A stretch of 64,000 bases of DNA from Dermanyssus gallinae (GCA_003439945.1 QVRM01002192.1:1260001-1324000), one strand, 5' to 3'; positions 1 to 23,802 are shown, counted from the first letter of the stretch. The notes: generated by a model from the sequence alone, not told the origin. Program-made: numbers and translations.

Positions 1-422
1 TAAGAGTGAGATAATTATAGTAGAAGGATATCTGCGGTTTCCGTTTCTTCAGAACTTTATACTACTATCAGAAACTAGGTTTGAGATCTCTGTACGCAAC
101 TGGATAGTTTTAATGTAATCTACATAAAGTCGAACAAAATTAATGGGTAAAAGTGGTTAATATATATTATCTATTAGAAAAACAATCATTTTCAACAGTG
201 ACGAGCACTCTCAAAGTTTTGGTTGAATTTTGAGCTATCACAGCGAGTGATAATCTTGAAGAACACTCCGACCAATATGTCGGTGTGCACGAGTTAATGC
301 CAACGCTGGGCGTGGTCCTTTAGTAAATGCTAATGTTGCGGGAAGTTTTCCTGACTGTCGTCAGCCTCAATGCTTGCTTACTGCCGACTGATCGAAACTT
401 AACAAACCGGTGTTTATTGCAG

Positions 423-10075
<9,653 letters not shown>

Positions 10076-10699
10076 GAAGGATGCGAAATGGACTATAACT
10101 GAACTGGAATATGAACGAGGGATAGTTGGACCGCATGGTGCACTCGGCTATTGGTTCAGAATGACAGCTTTTCTGTAATCTTTTTATATTTTCTGTTCTT
10201 GTTCGACTTGATTATGACCTTTGCATTCTAAGTACCCTTTGTTGAAAACCGCATATTGACGACCTTTTATACTACCGTTCTTGGTACCATGCTGGGAGAT
10301 TTTGGCAATGAGTGACCATTTTCGCAGCATATATATATATATATATCCGCATCTACCACAGGAAAGTTTTTAGTATTGTATGTTGCGCTCTCAGGTGGCA
10401 TCGTTCTGGACATGTATTTACGTCATGTTAACTTACTATTTGAAGTAAGGCGTAGAAAGTCTTCGAACAGTTAGCCTCGTGAGCACAAAGCCAATTTAGC
10501 TGGTTTATCAGGACCTTGGTCACAAAAAAGTAATCTGTCAGCGCTCGGAGATAATGCTCTCCTACACGACTTTGCTGACAAAACCATGCAGTAATAGGCA
10601 GATGCCAAATGTTGCAATAATGTTGTTGAAATAAAGGTGGCGATATTCTTGCTCCTACTGTGCACATCTGAAAGTTGTAGCCGTTACTTATCGAGCTAT

Positions 10700-10720
10700 A
10701 ATAAAACTGTTTTTAATAAA
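10700..10720 (+). terminator. Possible poly(A) signals of SCCPDH
   Basis: Two AATAAA hexamers (10700-10705, 10715-10720) lie about 630 bases after the SCCPDH stop codon. They are the first clustered canonical signals on that side. A 3' untranslated region of this length is ordinary, but no transcript evidence is available here. Confidence 0.4.
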
Positions 10721-10735
10721 TAAGTTCAGAAATAA

Positions 10736-12026
10736 ATAATTTCAGCAGGTTAAAGCGGCACACAAAGATGATCGCTTGTAACATTCTTATTCAGAATACC
10801 TAACGTGTCTGACCCTTGGGTGCTAATTTTGACATGCATGTCAAAAGAAGAGGAGGCAGAACGCGGTTTCTTTAATTATAAAGTTATGTGTAATAGTGAT
10901 AGTCCTTATTTTTAAAGGTTGCTATCCAGGGCTGACTGATGTAGTTTAAGTAAATACGTTAGGTGCCGAGCGCATTGCTGTAGGACAAGAAAACCTCAGC
11001 GCCAGAAGCATGATGGCTTCGTTCACCCTAGCGGACGTCTTTTCGCAGGTGAAAGTAGATAAACTGACTAGTTAATAATACCTTTAAATTATTTATTATT
11101 TATAATTATTATAATAAGTTAATAATACCTTAAAATATATTATTATTTATATTAAATCAAAACCTTATCAATAATATATGGGGCGCGCGAGTCATAGGTT
11201 ACTGTATGAATATTTAGGAAATATTTCCTGCAGCACGGAAAAAAGTCCAAAAAGTAGTGGAATATGGAAATAATTGTCTCTAGTATGCTCTATCATTTGC
11301 TCCACTCTCTTGTAACCTCAAAACGTTTTTACATTAGGTTGAAGCCTCTCAGCGCAAGCGCCCTTGACCCATATATGTGTACGTCCGTGCAGGTGTTTTT
11401 CTTCAGGCTTTCTCAGGAGGGGGGAGGGGTTCTAGGTGAAATCGAACCCACTTGTTTAATATGTCAATTGATAGGTATCAAGGATAAATAAATAATTTTG
11501 CTCGATTGCAACGTTTTAGTTTGTTAGAACCGAGCGAGAAGCCTGCGCAACAACAACGATTATCTTAGCAGCCAGCCATAAGCCAAAGAGGTCATTTTGC
11601 AAATGACGGTAACTATAACGCCGTAGTAGCCGCTTCCAAGGACTTTCTCGAAAACCAAGAAGTTAAATAAGATCACAGGTAACGACAAAAAATAACTTAA
11701 GTAATAGCACCTGCCTTAATTTGCCGTTGATGTAGTCGGGTACTTCTCATGAGTTACCTAGGCCGTAATAAAGTGTTATTCATGCATATCTTAAACATGG
11801 TTCGTGTGGCATAAATCCCTGCACGATGACACTCAGTAAAAGCAAATTGCACCATGAGATTTTTTGGAAAAGCACGACGAAGATTTCTTGTAGGCTCGTT
11901 TAATAAAAATTGGAACTTGCTGTACAACTCATTGTTGGCCCGTCGTTGAGGGAAGACTTAAAAGCTTCTTTTTAAAACGATAAACTTAAGGCTTACGTCA
12001 GAAATCATCAACTAGTATAGCTCCGA
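10736..12026. other. Unassigned intergenic DNA
   Basis: AT-rich sequence with short open frames only. I recognise no protein motif, RNA gene or mobile element ends here. Confidence 0.5.
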
Positions 12027-12185
12027 CATTAGGCGACTTTAAATATCATTATTACTAACTAATTTAAGTTTATAACGCACATTAGGCGACTTTAAATATC
12101 AGTATTACTAACTAATTTAAGTACATAATGCACATTAGGCGACTTTAAATATCAGTATTACTAACTAATTTAAGTACATAATGCA
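12027..12185. repeat. Three tandem 53-bp repeats
   Basis: Three contiguous copies of a 53-bp unit beginning CATTAGGCGACTTTAAATAT: 12027-12079, 12080-12132, 12133-12185. Copies 2 and 3 are almost identical and copy 1 differs at a few bases. The unit is not seen elsewhere in the window. Confidence 0.95.
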
Positions 12186-12516
12186 CGTTTTCGTTTTCAT
12201 ACTGCATTATTTTTAGTGCATTTGTTTAGGGCGTTGCCAGGGAAAAAGTGCACCGTATGTGTTTTAGGAGTTTGCCAGTCTACTAAAGTCACATCAAGAA
12301 AGGGAAAGGGCATTTCTCGTTTCTAATATTAGTTATAAAAAGAGCAGCGCAGCTTGTTTTGTTTGCAAATGTTTTGTTGATGGTAAACAAGCGACGTCGA
12401 TTATAATGCGGATCTCCATAACAATGCGTATTAGGATGTTTGTATATATATATTGTTTATTTCGCAATAACATTGCATTTAAAGATGGTACATAATTACA
12501 ATAGAATTAATTCATT

Positions 12517-13395
12517 TTATACAATTTTAACACTTCCGCGACCGTCCCACCGGGCGAAAAAGTGCAAAGACCGCCGATGCTTCTGGCAGCTCGCTGCGTG
12601 GTATTTAGCGCATATCTGCGAGCAGAACCGGCAACGACATTGATCGCCAACTTGGTGAAATCCTTGGGTCGAACATACCAAGTGATGATAGTCATGCACA
12701 ATGTATCTTGTGTACACGTGCCGGCTAGTGCATGCCATTCCTTCCCAAAGCTCCCTGGCGAGGTACACATCCAATTGCGCTACCTCTGCCGAGGCCTCGG
12801 TCACTTTTCCCTGCCACTCCAACAAAAATTGCTGAAGTAGTCCTGTAATAGGTGACCTAAGCCTGACTCTGATTGTTTCCACTGCTGGCCCGCAACCCGC
12901 TAGCAGGTACACAAAGCGGCTTCTTGCCGTCCGGAGTAAGCAAAGGACCCGCTTCATATATATATATATTGTGAAGCATCTTTCTAGCTGCGCAAAAATT
13001 GCCGCTGAAAGATGGCCCCACACCCTGCCAAGGCTGTAGCTCAACATTGGCACAATCTTAAGCTCAAGAAGACGCACGGCCGCACTCAAAGACAGTCGTC
13101 GAGGGTTTCTCACCTCTGTGTGAATAGAGGCAATAGCTCCCCGACACCTGTCGCCGATGTGCTGGGTAAAGGTCGTTCCCGTATAGTGTAGTCTCAGACC
13201 CAAATACGGGAAAGAGTTGACAAACTCCAGCGGTTGGCCACAACAGGGTATTACGTCTGCTGCGGCCAATCGACCCCCACGGCGAAACTTCATGGCTTTC
13301 GTCTTCCGCGCATTTATTTGCAGGCCCTTACGGTGAAGGTAACTTTCTACGTCGCCGACTAGGATGTTTGTGGCATAACTGGAGCGCTCGTGACA
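12517..13395 (-). pseudogene. LINE ORF2 carboxyl-terminal part (family L1w copy A)
   Basis: The minus strand has a 258-residue open frame (13293 to 12517) and an in-frame extension upstream. It reads LQINARKTKAMKFRRGG (post-YADD region of reverse transcriptase), CCGQPLEFVNSFPYLGLRL and then a maturase-like thumb (RVWGHLSAAIFAQLERCF). It ends with a Cys-rich block CRCRFCSQICAKYHAASC, a common LINE carboxyl feature. Copies at 25560-26600 and 46850-47490 share these blocks, so they form one family (L1w is my working label). The 5' part is absent. A short (TA)n lies inside the frame at 12957-12970. Confidence 0.8.
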
Positions 13396-14837
13396 GCATA
13401 TCGTTTAGTGCAGAAAGTCTGGGTTGATTTGGTAATCTTGCTGGCACCTAAAGTCACACTTGATTTTTTAGACACACGTTGGTCACACTAGACACACGTT
13501 TTATGAATGTGCAGAGATGCCCTAAGGGCGAACGTCAGATACGATGCGCAGTGTTATGATGTCCATCATAGTATCTAGTGATACTGCAGGAGTGGCATAG
13601 AGCCATGCCTTCTAGATTTATTAGAGGTGCGTTAAGGCAAGCTTTATGCTACAGGAGGTCCGTGTATATTGATTTGCCATCGAACATCTTTGGGAATTCC
13701 TTGCGCAATGGAGAGCGAACCTGAAATGAAGAACCAAAGGTCTCGCCTACAGGAAGCACAATGCCGGGTATCCATCCAATGAGGCCAACACCAAACACTA
13801 AAACACCAACCTCAAGGCGGTTACCAAGAAAAGGTTCTCCTAAACGGGTTCACTAAGTCGGCTCCAATTGCTCCTAAGTTGGCTCTGAGTCTCAGGAACC
13901 AATACAACCTATCTATCCAATTGCCAAATAGCGTGAAAGTGGTATTTTTGTGTCTGTTGAAACACTGGCCTGAAGCCTTTTCGAATTTTTTTATTTGTCT
14001 AAAGGTGAATAAACCTGTACGCCGAAGTCCGCTCCTGAGGATATCTAACGACTAGTAATAATTTCTTAGAACTAATTATTCAGTAAACTTGGATGAACAT
14101 ATTCAAAGGCCCAGATCACCTTTCTTGCTTAGCACAAAATTACATAAATGAACTGTATCGTAATTATGTACCATCTTGAAATGCAATGCCATTGCGAAAT
14201 AAACAATATGTAAAAGGACATAAACGGGTATATATTTCTAAGAGCTTAACTTAGTAATGCTTTTTGGAAGATTAAATAATGCACTTCGGTCGTCGTTAAA
14301 GATACGGAAGTGTGGGACTCACAAGCCCGTCAAAATCCAATCGTCCTCTCTGCCCCTAGGTCGGGCTTCAGCTTTAGCAATGTAGTATGGATATCGCTGA
14401 AGAAAGAAATTATATATAGTAAATGGTGGAGCTTGTCGTTGTTTTTCTTTTTATGAGTTTATCAACCAATATTGGTAGATCCACTTGCAGATCACTGCTT
14501 TCTTTTGCCGCAGACTGTTCACTTATTTGCTGCTAAAAAGCTATATATATATATGGTGGGCCGTAATTACGGCAACCGTTTTGAGAGCTCACTATAAAAT
14601 AACGACAAGAGATAGTAACATAGCAAACGTTTGGTTTATTTAGTCTTTGTGTTATTCATATATTATAATTAATATTTTATTACTACTACTTTTACTATCA
14701 CATCCGTTACGATGACTGAGAACGAAACGACCACGTTCTACAACTCTGTGAATGCAGGTCTACCTTTGAGGTGTCAAACAATACAGACCAGGCAAGGCAA
14801 GCCTCTCCCTTAGTATCCGAGGTAAAAGAATCACCGA
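13396..14837. other. Unassigned intergenic DNA
   Basis: No feature recognised apart from a short TA run at 14541-14554. Confidence 0.4.
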
Positions 14838-14960
14838 TTGTACTGCCACAATATTTGTCGGGAAAACCCTAGATATTTCAACATATCCGGCCGTCGATGC
14901 ACTGAAGATATGCTTTACGGCTATTTCAACCTCAGAGTCTAGAATTAAAAACACCTTCAA
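14838..14960 (+). repeat. SINE-C tail fragment
   Basis: GCCACAATATTTGTCGGGAA, ACCCTAGATATTTCAACATA and TCTAGAATTAAAAACACC match the tail of the element on the minus strand at 52413-52540. The head is missing. Confidence 0.65.
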
Positions 14961-17039
14961 TAAAATTAGTTTTTCATTCTAGGGTATCTTTCAGCCGATT
15001 GTAGGTGCTTCCGTACCGGGTTTGAGGAATATGTTGAAGCCAGTTTATTGGCTCTTAGGTTTCAGGGAATCTGTTTAGGGAGTACTTGTATGGCTGTTGT
15101 GTGCGCCGTGCGATGTTGAGCGCCTTAGGCTTTGTGTTTCGCCCTGATTGTCGTGCGATGCTATAGGGTTGCGGAACTTAGCACGATGCTACCGACTACT
15201 GATGCAAAGAGTCGATTGCTCTTGTAGTCCGCGAGAGGAATTCTCGCAGTTCCGCTGAGGTTTTTGTAATTTTCTTGCTGCATAGCGCACATGAGGTGTT
15301 CCTGTGAGAGCCTTGCCTAGGATCACGCCCAGTTACTAAGTCATGAGTGCGGGCGTTGCTGGGTGCCCTTCCCGGCGTAAAAGAAGGTTAGCAGCGAAAA
15401 TCTAAATGCCGACTCTATGCAGGGTTGCTTTAGTGTTTTGTAAAGCTAATTTGTCAAGCCTCCTTCGGTTGTTCCTTTGAGTGGCTCCTTGTCACGGGCG
15501 GTGATGGTCGGTGCCAGATCGTCTACGTAGATGACGGAATAGACTCTAACGAAATAATCTATCTACGTTTATGGGTTGTTGCAAGTGGTATCCTTTAAAA
15601 TAATTTCACATCATTCGAGTGTTAGTGTCGTTTTTTATATAGTTTATAGTAGCTTTGTCGCCATGACCGCACGCCACGAAAACTCTCAGTAAAGGCAGCT
15701 CTAATAACATCGGTGGCATCACCTTCTTCTGGGAACATTTATCCGCTCGGCAGTTTATCGCTCTTGACACAGTGAAGGCAAGAGAAGTCGAGGACGACGC
15801 TCTTCGTCGAGGATCTTGTAAACCGCTTTCAACTTCCGCCTACGTCATTTTGCGAGAGTTCCGTAGGAGTTCTGAGCAGAAGATGAGAGAAGTTTCAAGA
15901 GCGTTCTATAGGGCTTTAGCAATGTTAGACAATGCTCTTCAAGCATTTATATTTTCGAGACTTGAACGCAAGTAATAAGATTTGAATTGGGGTGCATAAC
16001 AATAACGCGAGGTGATGCAGTAATAAATACTATGTAGTATCGTCTGATCTTGTGTGATGTGAACCGCAATCAAGACCTACAAAGTGTACACAATGTTGCG
16101 TCCCCGGCAACACTTTTCCTTCTTCAGTTCTAATTTGAGTGGAAACCTCGCCTTCCCAAGCTGTTGGTACCCTAGGAAACACCCCGAATTTTTGTTGCAA
16201 ACTAGGCTATGCAAACTGCAGTGTGAGACTCTTGCTCCACATAAAATGCGATAATATTTCTGACAAACGTTTTCGCCCAAATGAAGACCTACGCAAATCT
16301 GGAAATGTGTAGCATTCAACAACCAGCTTGCAAAGTTTTATAAAAGTCTTAAAAATGCGTACCAGTGTTTGCCAAAAACATCGTCTCTAACCAACGGTAA
16401 CTGGATTTATATTTGGATGCTAATAAGCATGCACGTCCTCCGCGTATCCGAACCAGCTGTCTGAACTAGACCACTCCATCCGATGTCCATGACCTTGAGA
16501 TCTAAAGTGTGTTGTGATTTCCAGCTGGTTCTGAGAGGATGATATTTTAAATTTCCCTTGGCGTTGTTGCAGCAGTTCCATAAACCTTGTATGGTTTGTT
16601 AACACTTGCGTGCAGGAGTAAGCTTACGAGGAATCGCAGACACATAGTGTGTCTACGATGGTGATAGCAAGGCAATGCCTGGGTTGCGGGTCTCGGTGCC
16701 AATATGACATTTCTCAAAAAATAATATTGTTGGAAATGCATGCCTTGTGCTCCCTTGCAGATATCAGATGATGTTAGTCATTCGTATCATTAGCTTCATA
16801 CATTTTCGAAATGCTGGTAAGTAGTGTCAACTTACCCTATAATAAATTTTAACCCCTGGCAAAAAAATTATGTATTTGTTATAAGATATATTGGTGTCCC
16901 TTCTCTGAGCTCCCCTTGGTAATGTAAGATAACATTAAATCACCTTTATCACATAAAAAACGTGTGTGTGTAACAATTTACCATGATTATACATGTTACA
17001 CACAGGTTATTGGAGTGCATATTAGTTAAGCGTAAATCA
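14961..17039. other. Unassigned intergenic DNA
   Basis: No supported gene. A minus-strand stretch near 15180-15330 reads like degraded protein (YKNLSGTARIPLADYKSN) but matches nothing I can name. Confidence 0.35.
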
Positions 17040-17600
17040 AAATTGTTCTAGAAATTCACACTCTGTAAGTTCACGTAGAGCAGATATGTTGCCTTGGCGG
17101 AGCGCGAAGCTATGCTCTCCGAGTGGCAACGAGAATGGACAAAATTGTAGAAGGGAGAGCCCGGAGCCAAGTACCGGGATCTAATCCTGGACATCAAAAA
17201 GTGGATGGATCGCCCGAGAGGCGACATGGATTTCTTCATGGCCCAAGTCATAACTGGACACGGAGATTTCCAGGCCTACCTGGACGATTTCAACGTAGTT
17301 ACCCAATCGGGAACTACATTCACTGCACACAAGGCGCACGAGACGACGCGTTCCACACGATGTTCATTTGCCTGAGCAAGCAAGGGCACTGGGTTTAAGC
17401 AAAGTGACGTACCGCTGGCAGCGAAACAGCGACCCGAAGTTGAGAAATCCTCCAGCAAACATGCCGAAAACCAGCATGAAGGATTTCATTCATTCATCTG
17501 GGAAACGGCTAGCGGATAGGAAGTTCAGGCTCAAACAACAAAAGAAGACCTCGAGGAACAAGGCGACTCGCCCGAGTACGCCTGCAAGGGTTCCCCGTTA
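17040..17600 (+). pseudogene. LINE carboxyl-terminal relic, R1-like
   Basis: The plus frame gives ALAEREAMLSEWQREWTKL-stop, then KYRDLILDIKKWMDRPRGDM and DFFMAQVITGHGDFQAYLDD. This is the W.REW...LI..I..W..R..G.......Q..TGHG.F..YL signature after the reverse transcriptase of R1/Loa-type LINEs. After a frame change it continues DAFHTMFIC, matching the usual Cys/His zinc-knuckle region. There are several stops, so it is dead. Confidence 0.7.
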
Positions 17601-17610
17601 TGGAAGATGA

Positions 17611-18808
<1,198 letters not shown>

Positions 18809-19149
18809 AATATTGTGATGATTATTATTATCTTGACATTTATTTATATAATTTCACTATGTTAGCACTTTGGAGTGGACAATTGTCTCCGCGCGATCGT
18901 GTGATCACGGGTTCTCTAACCCAGGAATGTTATTTGTGATGATTTATTAATCATTTACAATACGTTTGCACACTCGGCAGTGCTCGCATGCATATATATA
19001 TATATGCATAAATATATATGATTGATTGATTTATTATTCGCTTGGCATGCATACCTAAATACACATGTCACCCTTTTTTATCAGGGGCGCTTAGAGCGGC
19101 AGCATATATGTTACCTATGCATCTGAATAATCAATGTACACTTTCATAC

Positions 19150-19613
19150 CTACTGAGTATTTGCTTTCCATTGGGACAGCCTCTTCTTTGTAATATCGAC
19201 CAGGTCCTTTCTAACGTTTGGTCCTAGAGCTAGGGCATCCGACAGCTCTATATCTCTGCTTCCCCCTAGGGCTGTACATTCTTTAACAATATGCTCAATT
19301 GACTCATTCCCTAGCCCACATGCTCGACATTCTGTACTTTGTCCCTCCATATATTTAGCTCTTTGTATCCTTGTATCCAACATCCCTGCCCTGGCATCTG
19401 CCAATAGCCTGCTCGCTCTTGAATTATCGTATACCCATTCTACCCCGCCCCTTTCCGTCTTTTCCTTTCCATATATACTTGCCAAACTCGATCTGGAACC
19501 CATCGCCAATTTCCATTTGCCTGTATATGACTTGTTCACCCTCAATTTCACCATCTTCTCCGATATTCCCGCTCTGGCCCATTGCTGACTATTGTACCCA
19601 ATCTCCCTAGCTG

Positions 19614-19617
<4 letters not shown>
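19150..19617 (-). pseudogene. LINE carboxyl-terminal domain, tick/mite type
   Basis: The minus frame reads [20 protein letters not shown], then [20 protein letters not shown] and [20 protein letters not shown]. The DNSR..LL.EARAG...CRACG...E.IEH...EC pattern is, from memory, typical of tick retrotransposon proteins. The open frame ends with a stop after QWKANTQ at 19150. Upstream it runs into a (TA)n array (19618-19708), so the rest of the element is lost. This is a main basis for the arachnid guess. Confidence 0.75.
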
Positions 19618-19707
<90 letters not shown>

Positions 19708-19708
19708 C
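19618..19708. repeat. (TA)n array truncating a LINE
   Basis: About 90 bases of TA repeats with short interruptions at the 5' edge of the LINE fragment. Confidence 0.95.
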
Positions 19709-19749
19709 GTATCAGTGCATTTGCGTATGTTCGAATTTCCACTATCGTC

Positions 19750-20701
19750 CAATTGATTGGCTAGCCCTGTTTGAAGAAGGGACCTAAAGGGGTCTTAGTC
19801 GTGCAGTTGCCTACCCAATTTGAGATGGTCAAGTAAACCGATTAAATATTTGAGCTCCGCTCGACTGAACTCTGTGGGTGGTCGTCGGGTGCTGTCGGGC
19901 TGCATTTCGGCCATCGCGGCATTCGAGGCGAATTCAACGAAAACGGATGAGACAATGAGAAGAAGCGAATCAGTAAAAAGACGGAACAGGCTAAGATAGC
20001 GAGAGAGATGTCTTGGGAAAAAGGAAAAACATATCGGCAGCTCTATAGGCCATCACGCCAGAGAGATAAGCCAGATAGAAAGATCGAGAGAGGTTCGTCG
20101 TTGTTGAGCCCGTCGTTGTTCATCTGCCATCCACCGAGGGCCCCAGGCCGCGGCTTACAAAGGCGAGCCCCGATGGGATGATGTTTACACTCGGTCGAAC
20201 CAAGCCCATTGCTTGCTCGATTTATCGGTTGGCTCTTGATGAACACCATACTCGTTGCTGCACGAAGTAATGAAGCCGTACTGGTTATTAGCGGAAGGGA
20301 GGAGTACTAGAAATTGCCGCAGTAGAAAATACTAATACGAATATTAGCAGTAGTAGTAGTAGTACTAGCTGTAGTATCGAGTAAATAAGCGACCTGAATG
20401 ATTGACTGACGAACTTGTCAGTGGCCGTCCCAGCTCCCGGCTAGCTTCATCATCACTGTTGTCTAGTGGCGGTGGTGGCCCTATTACCCCCTATGTGAGG
20501 TATGTGACGTGGCATATGTGACGTTATTTATACGTGAAGGGCGAGGGGGGGGGGGCGTTTCTCTTTAAAACGTCGATATTGGTGCTGGCTCTGCAAAAGC
20601 GAGGCTGCGTAAACAGCATACACATACATATACGCGATAGACGGCGACGGTCAACGAACGACTGCTGAATAAGCTATGGACATCTATTACCACCTGCTCC
20701 C
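19750..20701. other. Unassigned, relatively GC-rich intergenic DNA
   Basis: Contains an AGT/GTA triplet run near 20346-20372 and a G9 run near 20545. It has the look of regulatory or 5' untranslated DNA, but no defined promoter motif was found. Confidence 0.35.
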
Positions 20702-20735
20702 ATGCCTAAAAAATACATGTTGAAAGAAAACAAAG
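20702..20735 (+). CDS. Candidate short first coding exon with SNAG-like start
   Basis: ATG at 20702 opens MPKKYMLKENK and reaches a strong donor CAAAG|gtaaga at 20736. An in-frame TGA lies about 35 bases upstream, so this is the first Met. The residues fit the SNAG repressor motif pattern (MP-R/K-x-F/Y-hydrophobic-hydrophobic-K) that begins Snail/Scratch, GFI1, INSM and OVO zinc-finger proteins. No C2H2 zinc-finger exon is visible anywhere in the window, so the link is speculative and the match could be chance. Confidence 0.25.
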
Positions 20736-21086
20736 GTAAGAGATACAAACGATCGGCGATGATGATGATCGAGCTGACGATGACGGTGACTGTGAGGATG
20801 ATAATGAATGTATGCTTACGCAAAGCACGTTATCAAGACCTTGTTGTTTCCGTCTACCTGCCTAGCTACGCGTCACGATCGCTAAGCGATTAAACATGAC
20901 GGTCAGACATGATGGTCCACTCACGGTCGTATTAGCCGCACAGTCTGCGTTGTTTACACGTCGTAGCCATGTTAGCTAATACCTCATAATAGTTGATAAA
21001 TTGTTATCATTCTTTCGTCAGTGGTTATTGCAATTGAAAATCTATATATATGCCTGTTATTATATCTACATACTCTAATAAATAGC

Positions 21087-21176
21087 CGATGTGCCTAGCG
21101 GGCGTGTATGACGACTATCACGTGTCCGTTTCCTTAAGGCCAGGCGAAGACCACTTTAGAAGTGTGCCTCGAACGG
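21087..21176 (+). repeat. SINE-C head fragment
   Basis: GTGCCTAGCGGGCGTGTATG, ATCACGTGTCCGTTTCC and GAAGACCACTTTAGAAG match the head of the minus-strand element at about 52690-52760. Confidence 0.7.
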
Positions 21177-21399
21177 AGACAGCGTTTCCACGTTGCATAT
21201 CAAGACCCACACGTTGTTTAAAGAAGGCCGACGATCTCCGATCATGGGATGACAGGTCTAGCAAAGTGCCGACTTGGCGGATCAATTACCTGGTCCGAAC
21301 GCCTGGAGCATCCAAGATTTATAAGGCGAGAGGGCATAATTCGTGGGGACACCTAAATCATGAGTATTTTCTTAGCTTACTGGTCTTTGCAAGGTGGGC

Positions 21400-21401
<2 letters not shown>

Positions 21402-21444
<43 letters not shown>
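21402..21444. repeat. (TA)n array
   Basis: About 43 bases of TA repeat. Confidence 0.95.
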
Positions 21445-21447
<3 letters not shown>

Positions 21448-22059
21448 AGCTTTTGACGAGGAAGTATTTAATTACCGTATTTTTACTGGAGGGTCCGCCC
21501 ATCTAGGCTCTAACATGTTGCTCTTATGCGGCCTGCACCAAACACGATTTAAGACAATGATATTTGTTTCTATAACTTCTCTCGGTCCTGTAGTATGCGT
21601 GAGCTTTTTAAAATTGTAGGCATGTGTTTCTACAAACTCTTTCATCCGTTTACGTGTATACATTTATATACGTATATACGCACAGTTGACTCTTTTTATT
21701 CTAATATAAGCATTACCACTTCCCCTTGGCTTCAATTTGTTTATATTCGATTTCAAACGTTTGATTGTTCGTTCAAAAGATTTTCATTCCTGCGCGTTTT
21801 AAATATTTTTAACGTCGGATCTGTGATCGTGTTCTCTCTCTCTCTCTCTATATATATACTGGCTGACTCCGAGACAGTTTCGATAGAGGGACCCCGTCAC
21901 AACAAAATGGGCAAAAGGGAAGTCATCGTCCAGCTAGAGAGGCACTGCTGGGATGCTAAACGCAGGGTAATAGTGTGTTTCCTGGTCTTTATTCAAATCT
22001 CAGTTTTTTATTTATAATCATTTAGTTTATTAACCAATTTTTTTTTATTTAAATGGACT

Positions 22060-23470
22060 GTGATCTCGTGCTGTCTAAGTATCAGAAAGAACATAGGCCA
22101 CCTGGAACGATACTGCAAAAAAAGTGGCAAAAATAAGGTGCGACAAAAAGCAAGATGTTATAACTGTAGGAAAGAAAAGACCAGATGCGCGGCAACCTTC
22201 ATGGAGCGCCCAGTCTGCAGACAATGCATCAGTGGCATAAGAGATAGCAAGAGTGAGCAAAAATACCTAAAATAAGGAATTCCGCTGCAGCTCAAGGTTA
22301 AGAAACAAGACCTTACAGTAAGGCGTGAGGAGGAGCAGGCCTACAATCAGGTCGCTAACGACGAACATGCGTCAAACGATGAGCAGGATGATAAAGCGTA
22401 CGCTATAATAATGTAAGAAGGACCTAAAATGTTATGCCTGTGAGGTATATAAGAATATCAGGAAAGCCGCCCACTGATCCCAGCGCATACCATCATCAGT
22501 ATGAGACTAATAGCGGAATAAGACGAAACACTCTTTTCAAAATAAGCAGCCCGTCTTCCCCAAAAGGCTGTCGATGGAACGGAAATAGCTAACGTCTAGG
22601 TTCTGTAAAAAGCCAAATATGCATGGTGGTCCTTCTGGAAGCTCGCAACGTTTTTTACTAACTGAAATCGCAGGCCAACATGGTCATAATCGCTGAAAAG
22701 GAAGTCTGCTTGTAATTTCAAAAGGCCATAGCCTCCTACGTCAGTGGCCGGTCAATCATTCACGGGAAAGAGCTCAAAGAAGCAAATCGGCACGGAGACA
22801 TCTGCTTATCACTGATCTGGATGAGGGTCAACAGGTCCTCCCGATACATAGAATCGGCGAAACACCCTCTCAAGTAACGTGCATGTTGATAATGAACGGC
22901 GAAAGCAGGAGTGCCGGAAAACAGTCTGACGAAGAACCTGCTAAGAACACGAGGAGCAATTGAAGGCAAGAGAAGACTTCTCGTCTCAGTAACGAACAGA
23001 ATCCATCGTCCGGTACACGTCTCCTACGTAGGGACTAAGCGCCATGAGGCTGAAGAGAAAAGCGCGTTACCTCATGAAGGCGCAAGGAAGACGGGCAATA
23101 CAAATCGTCAGTGCACACAGAAGGATTACAAGAGACCGTGATTAATGACCAAGGAACGAATACAAAGAAAACAGAGTCGGTCCGGACAGAAACCCGAATC
23201 TCAGAGACAGAAGCTTACAGAGTGGGCAAGTATTGACGGAGCAAGGGTGCTTTCAAAATATCCTGCATCATATAGGCAAGGCTAGGGGTGCCAAGTGTGT
23301 CATATGTGAGACAAACGAGAAGACGTGACCCCCACACAATTTTCCTCTTTCTTTCCACATTCACCAATATAGCGTATTCGTATATGACTGTAACAAACCC
23401 ATGCTCGAAGATAAGTACAAAAAGGAGCAGAGCATCAGGGACTGGAAAACAATGAGGAGAAAAGGCTAGC
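22060..23470 (+). other. Possible decayed retroelement, Cys-rich open frame
   Basis: A 71-residue frame (22060-22275) contains CYNCRKEKTRCAATF, then PVCRQC, after a Lys/Arg-rich stretch. The spacing C-x2-C-x6-C-x9-C-x2-C resembles five of the six Cys of a Zn2Cys6 cluster, but the sixth is absent. The sequence beyond is purine-rich and reads as broken protein. I suspect an old retroelement ORF1 but cannot show it. Confidence 0.25.
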
Positions 23471-23779
23471 TAGAAAACAATGTGCTAGAAGCATCAACGA
23501 GATGGGGCAGCGTCTAATAATCAACATTAAAGGGGAACAATAACAAACGGAACGCAAATAGAATCTCCTTTTCAGCGACGCAAAACAAAAGTGGCCCCGA
23601 TGGAAATTGTTGTTATAAATTTTCGATTTAAAAACAGTGTCGTAGAAGTATGGCGGCAGATTGGCATTGTAATAGTGGCAGTGATCGTAGGAAAGCGTTC
23701 CAAAAGTAATATGCCGAGTATCGGGAATATATACATAAAAATATAGCTGGATGAACAAAAGCTACACAACATTGTAGCT

Positions 23780-23802
23780 CATATATATATATATATATAT
23801 AG
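23780..23802. repeat. Short (TA)n array
   Basis: About 23 bases of TA repeat. Confidence 0.9.

Noticed and set aside
22129..22275. Fungal-type Zn2Cys6 cluster
   Set aside because: The sixth Cys is missing and the surroundings look like decayed retroelement sequence.
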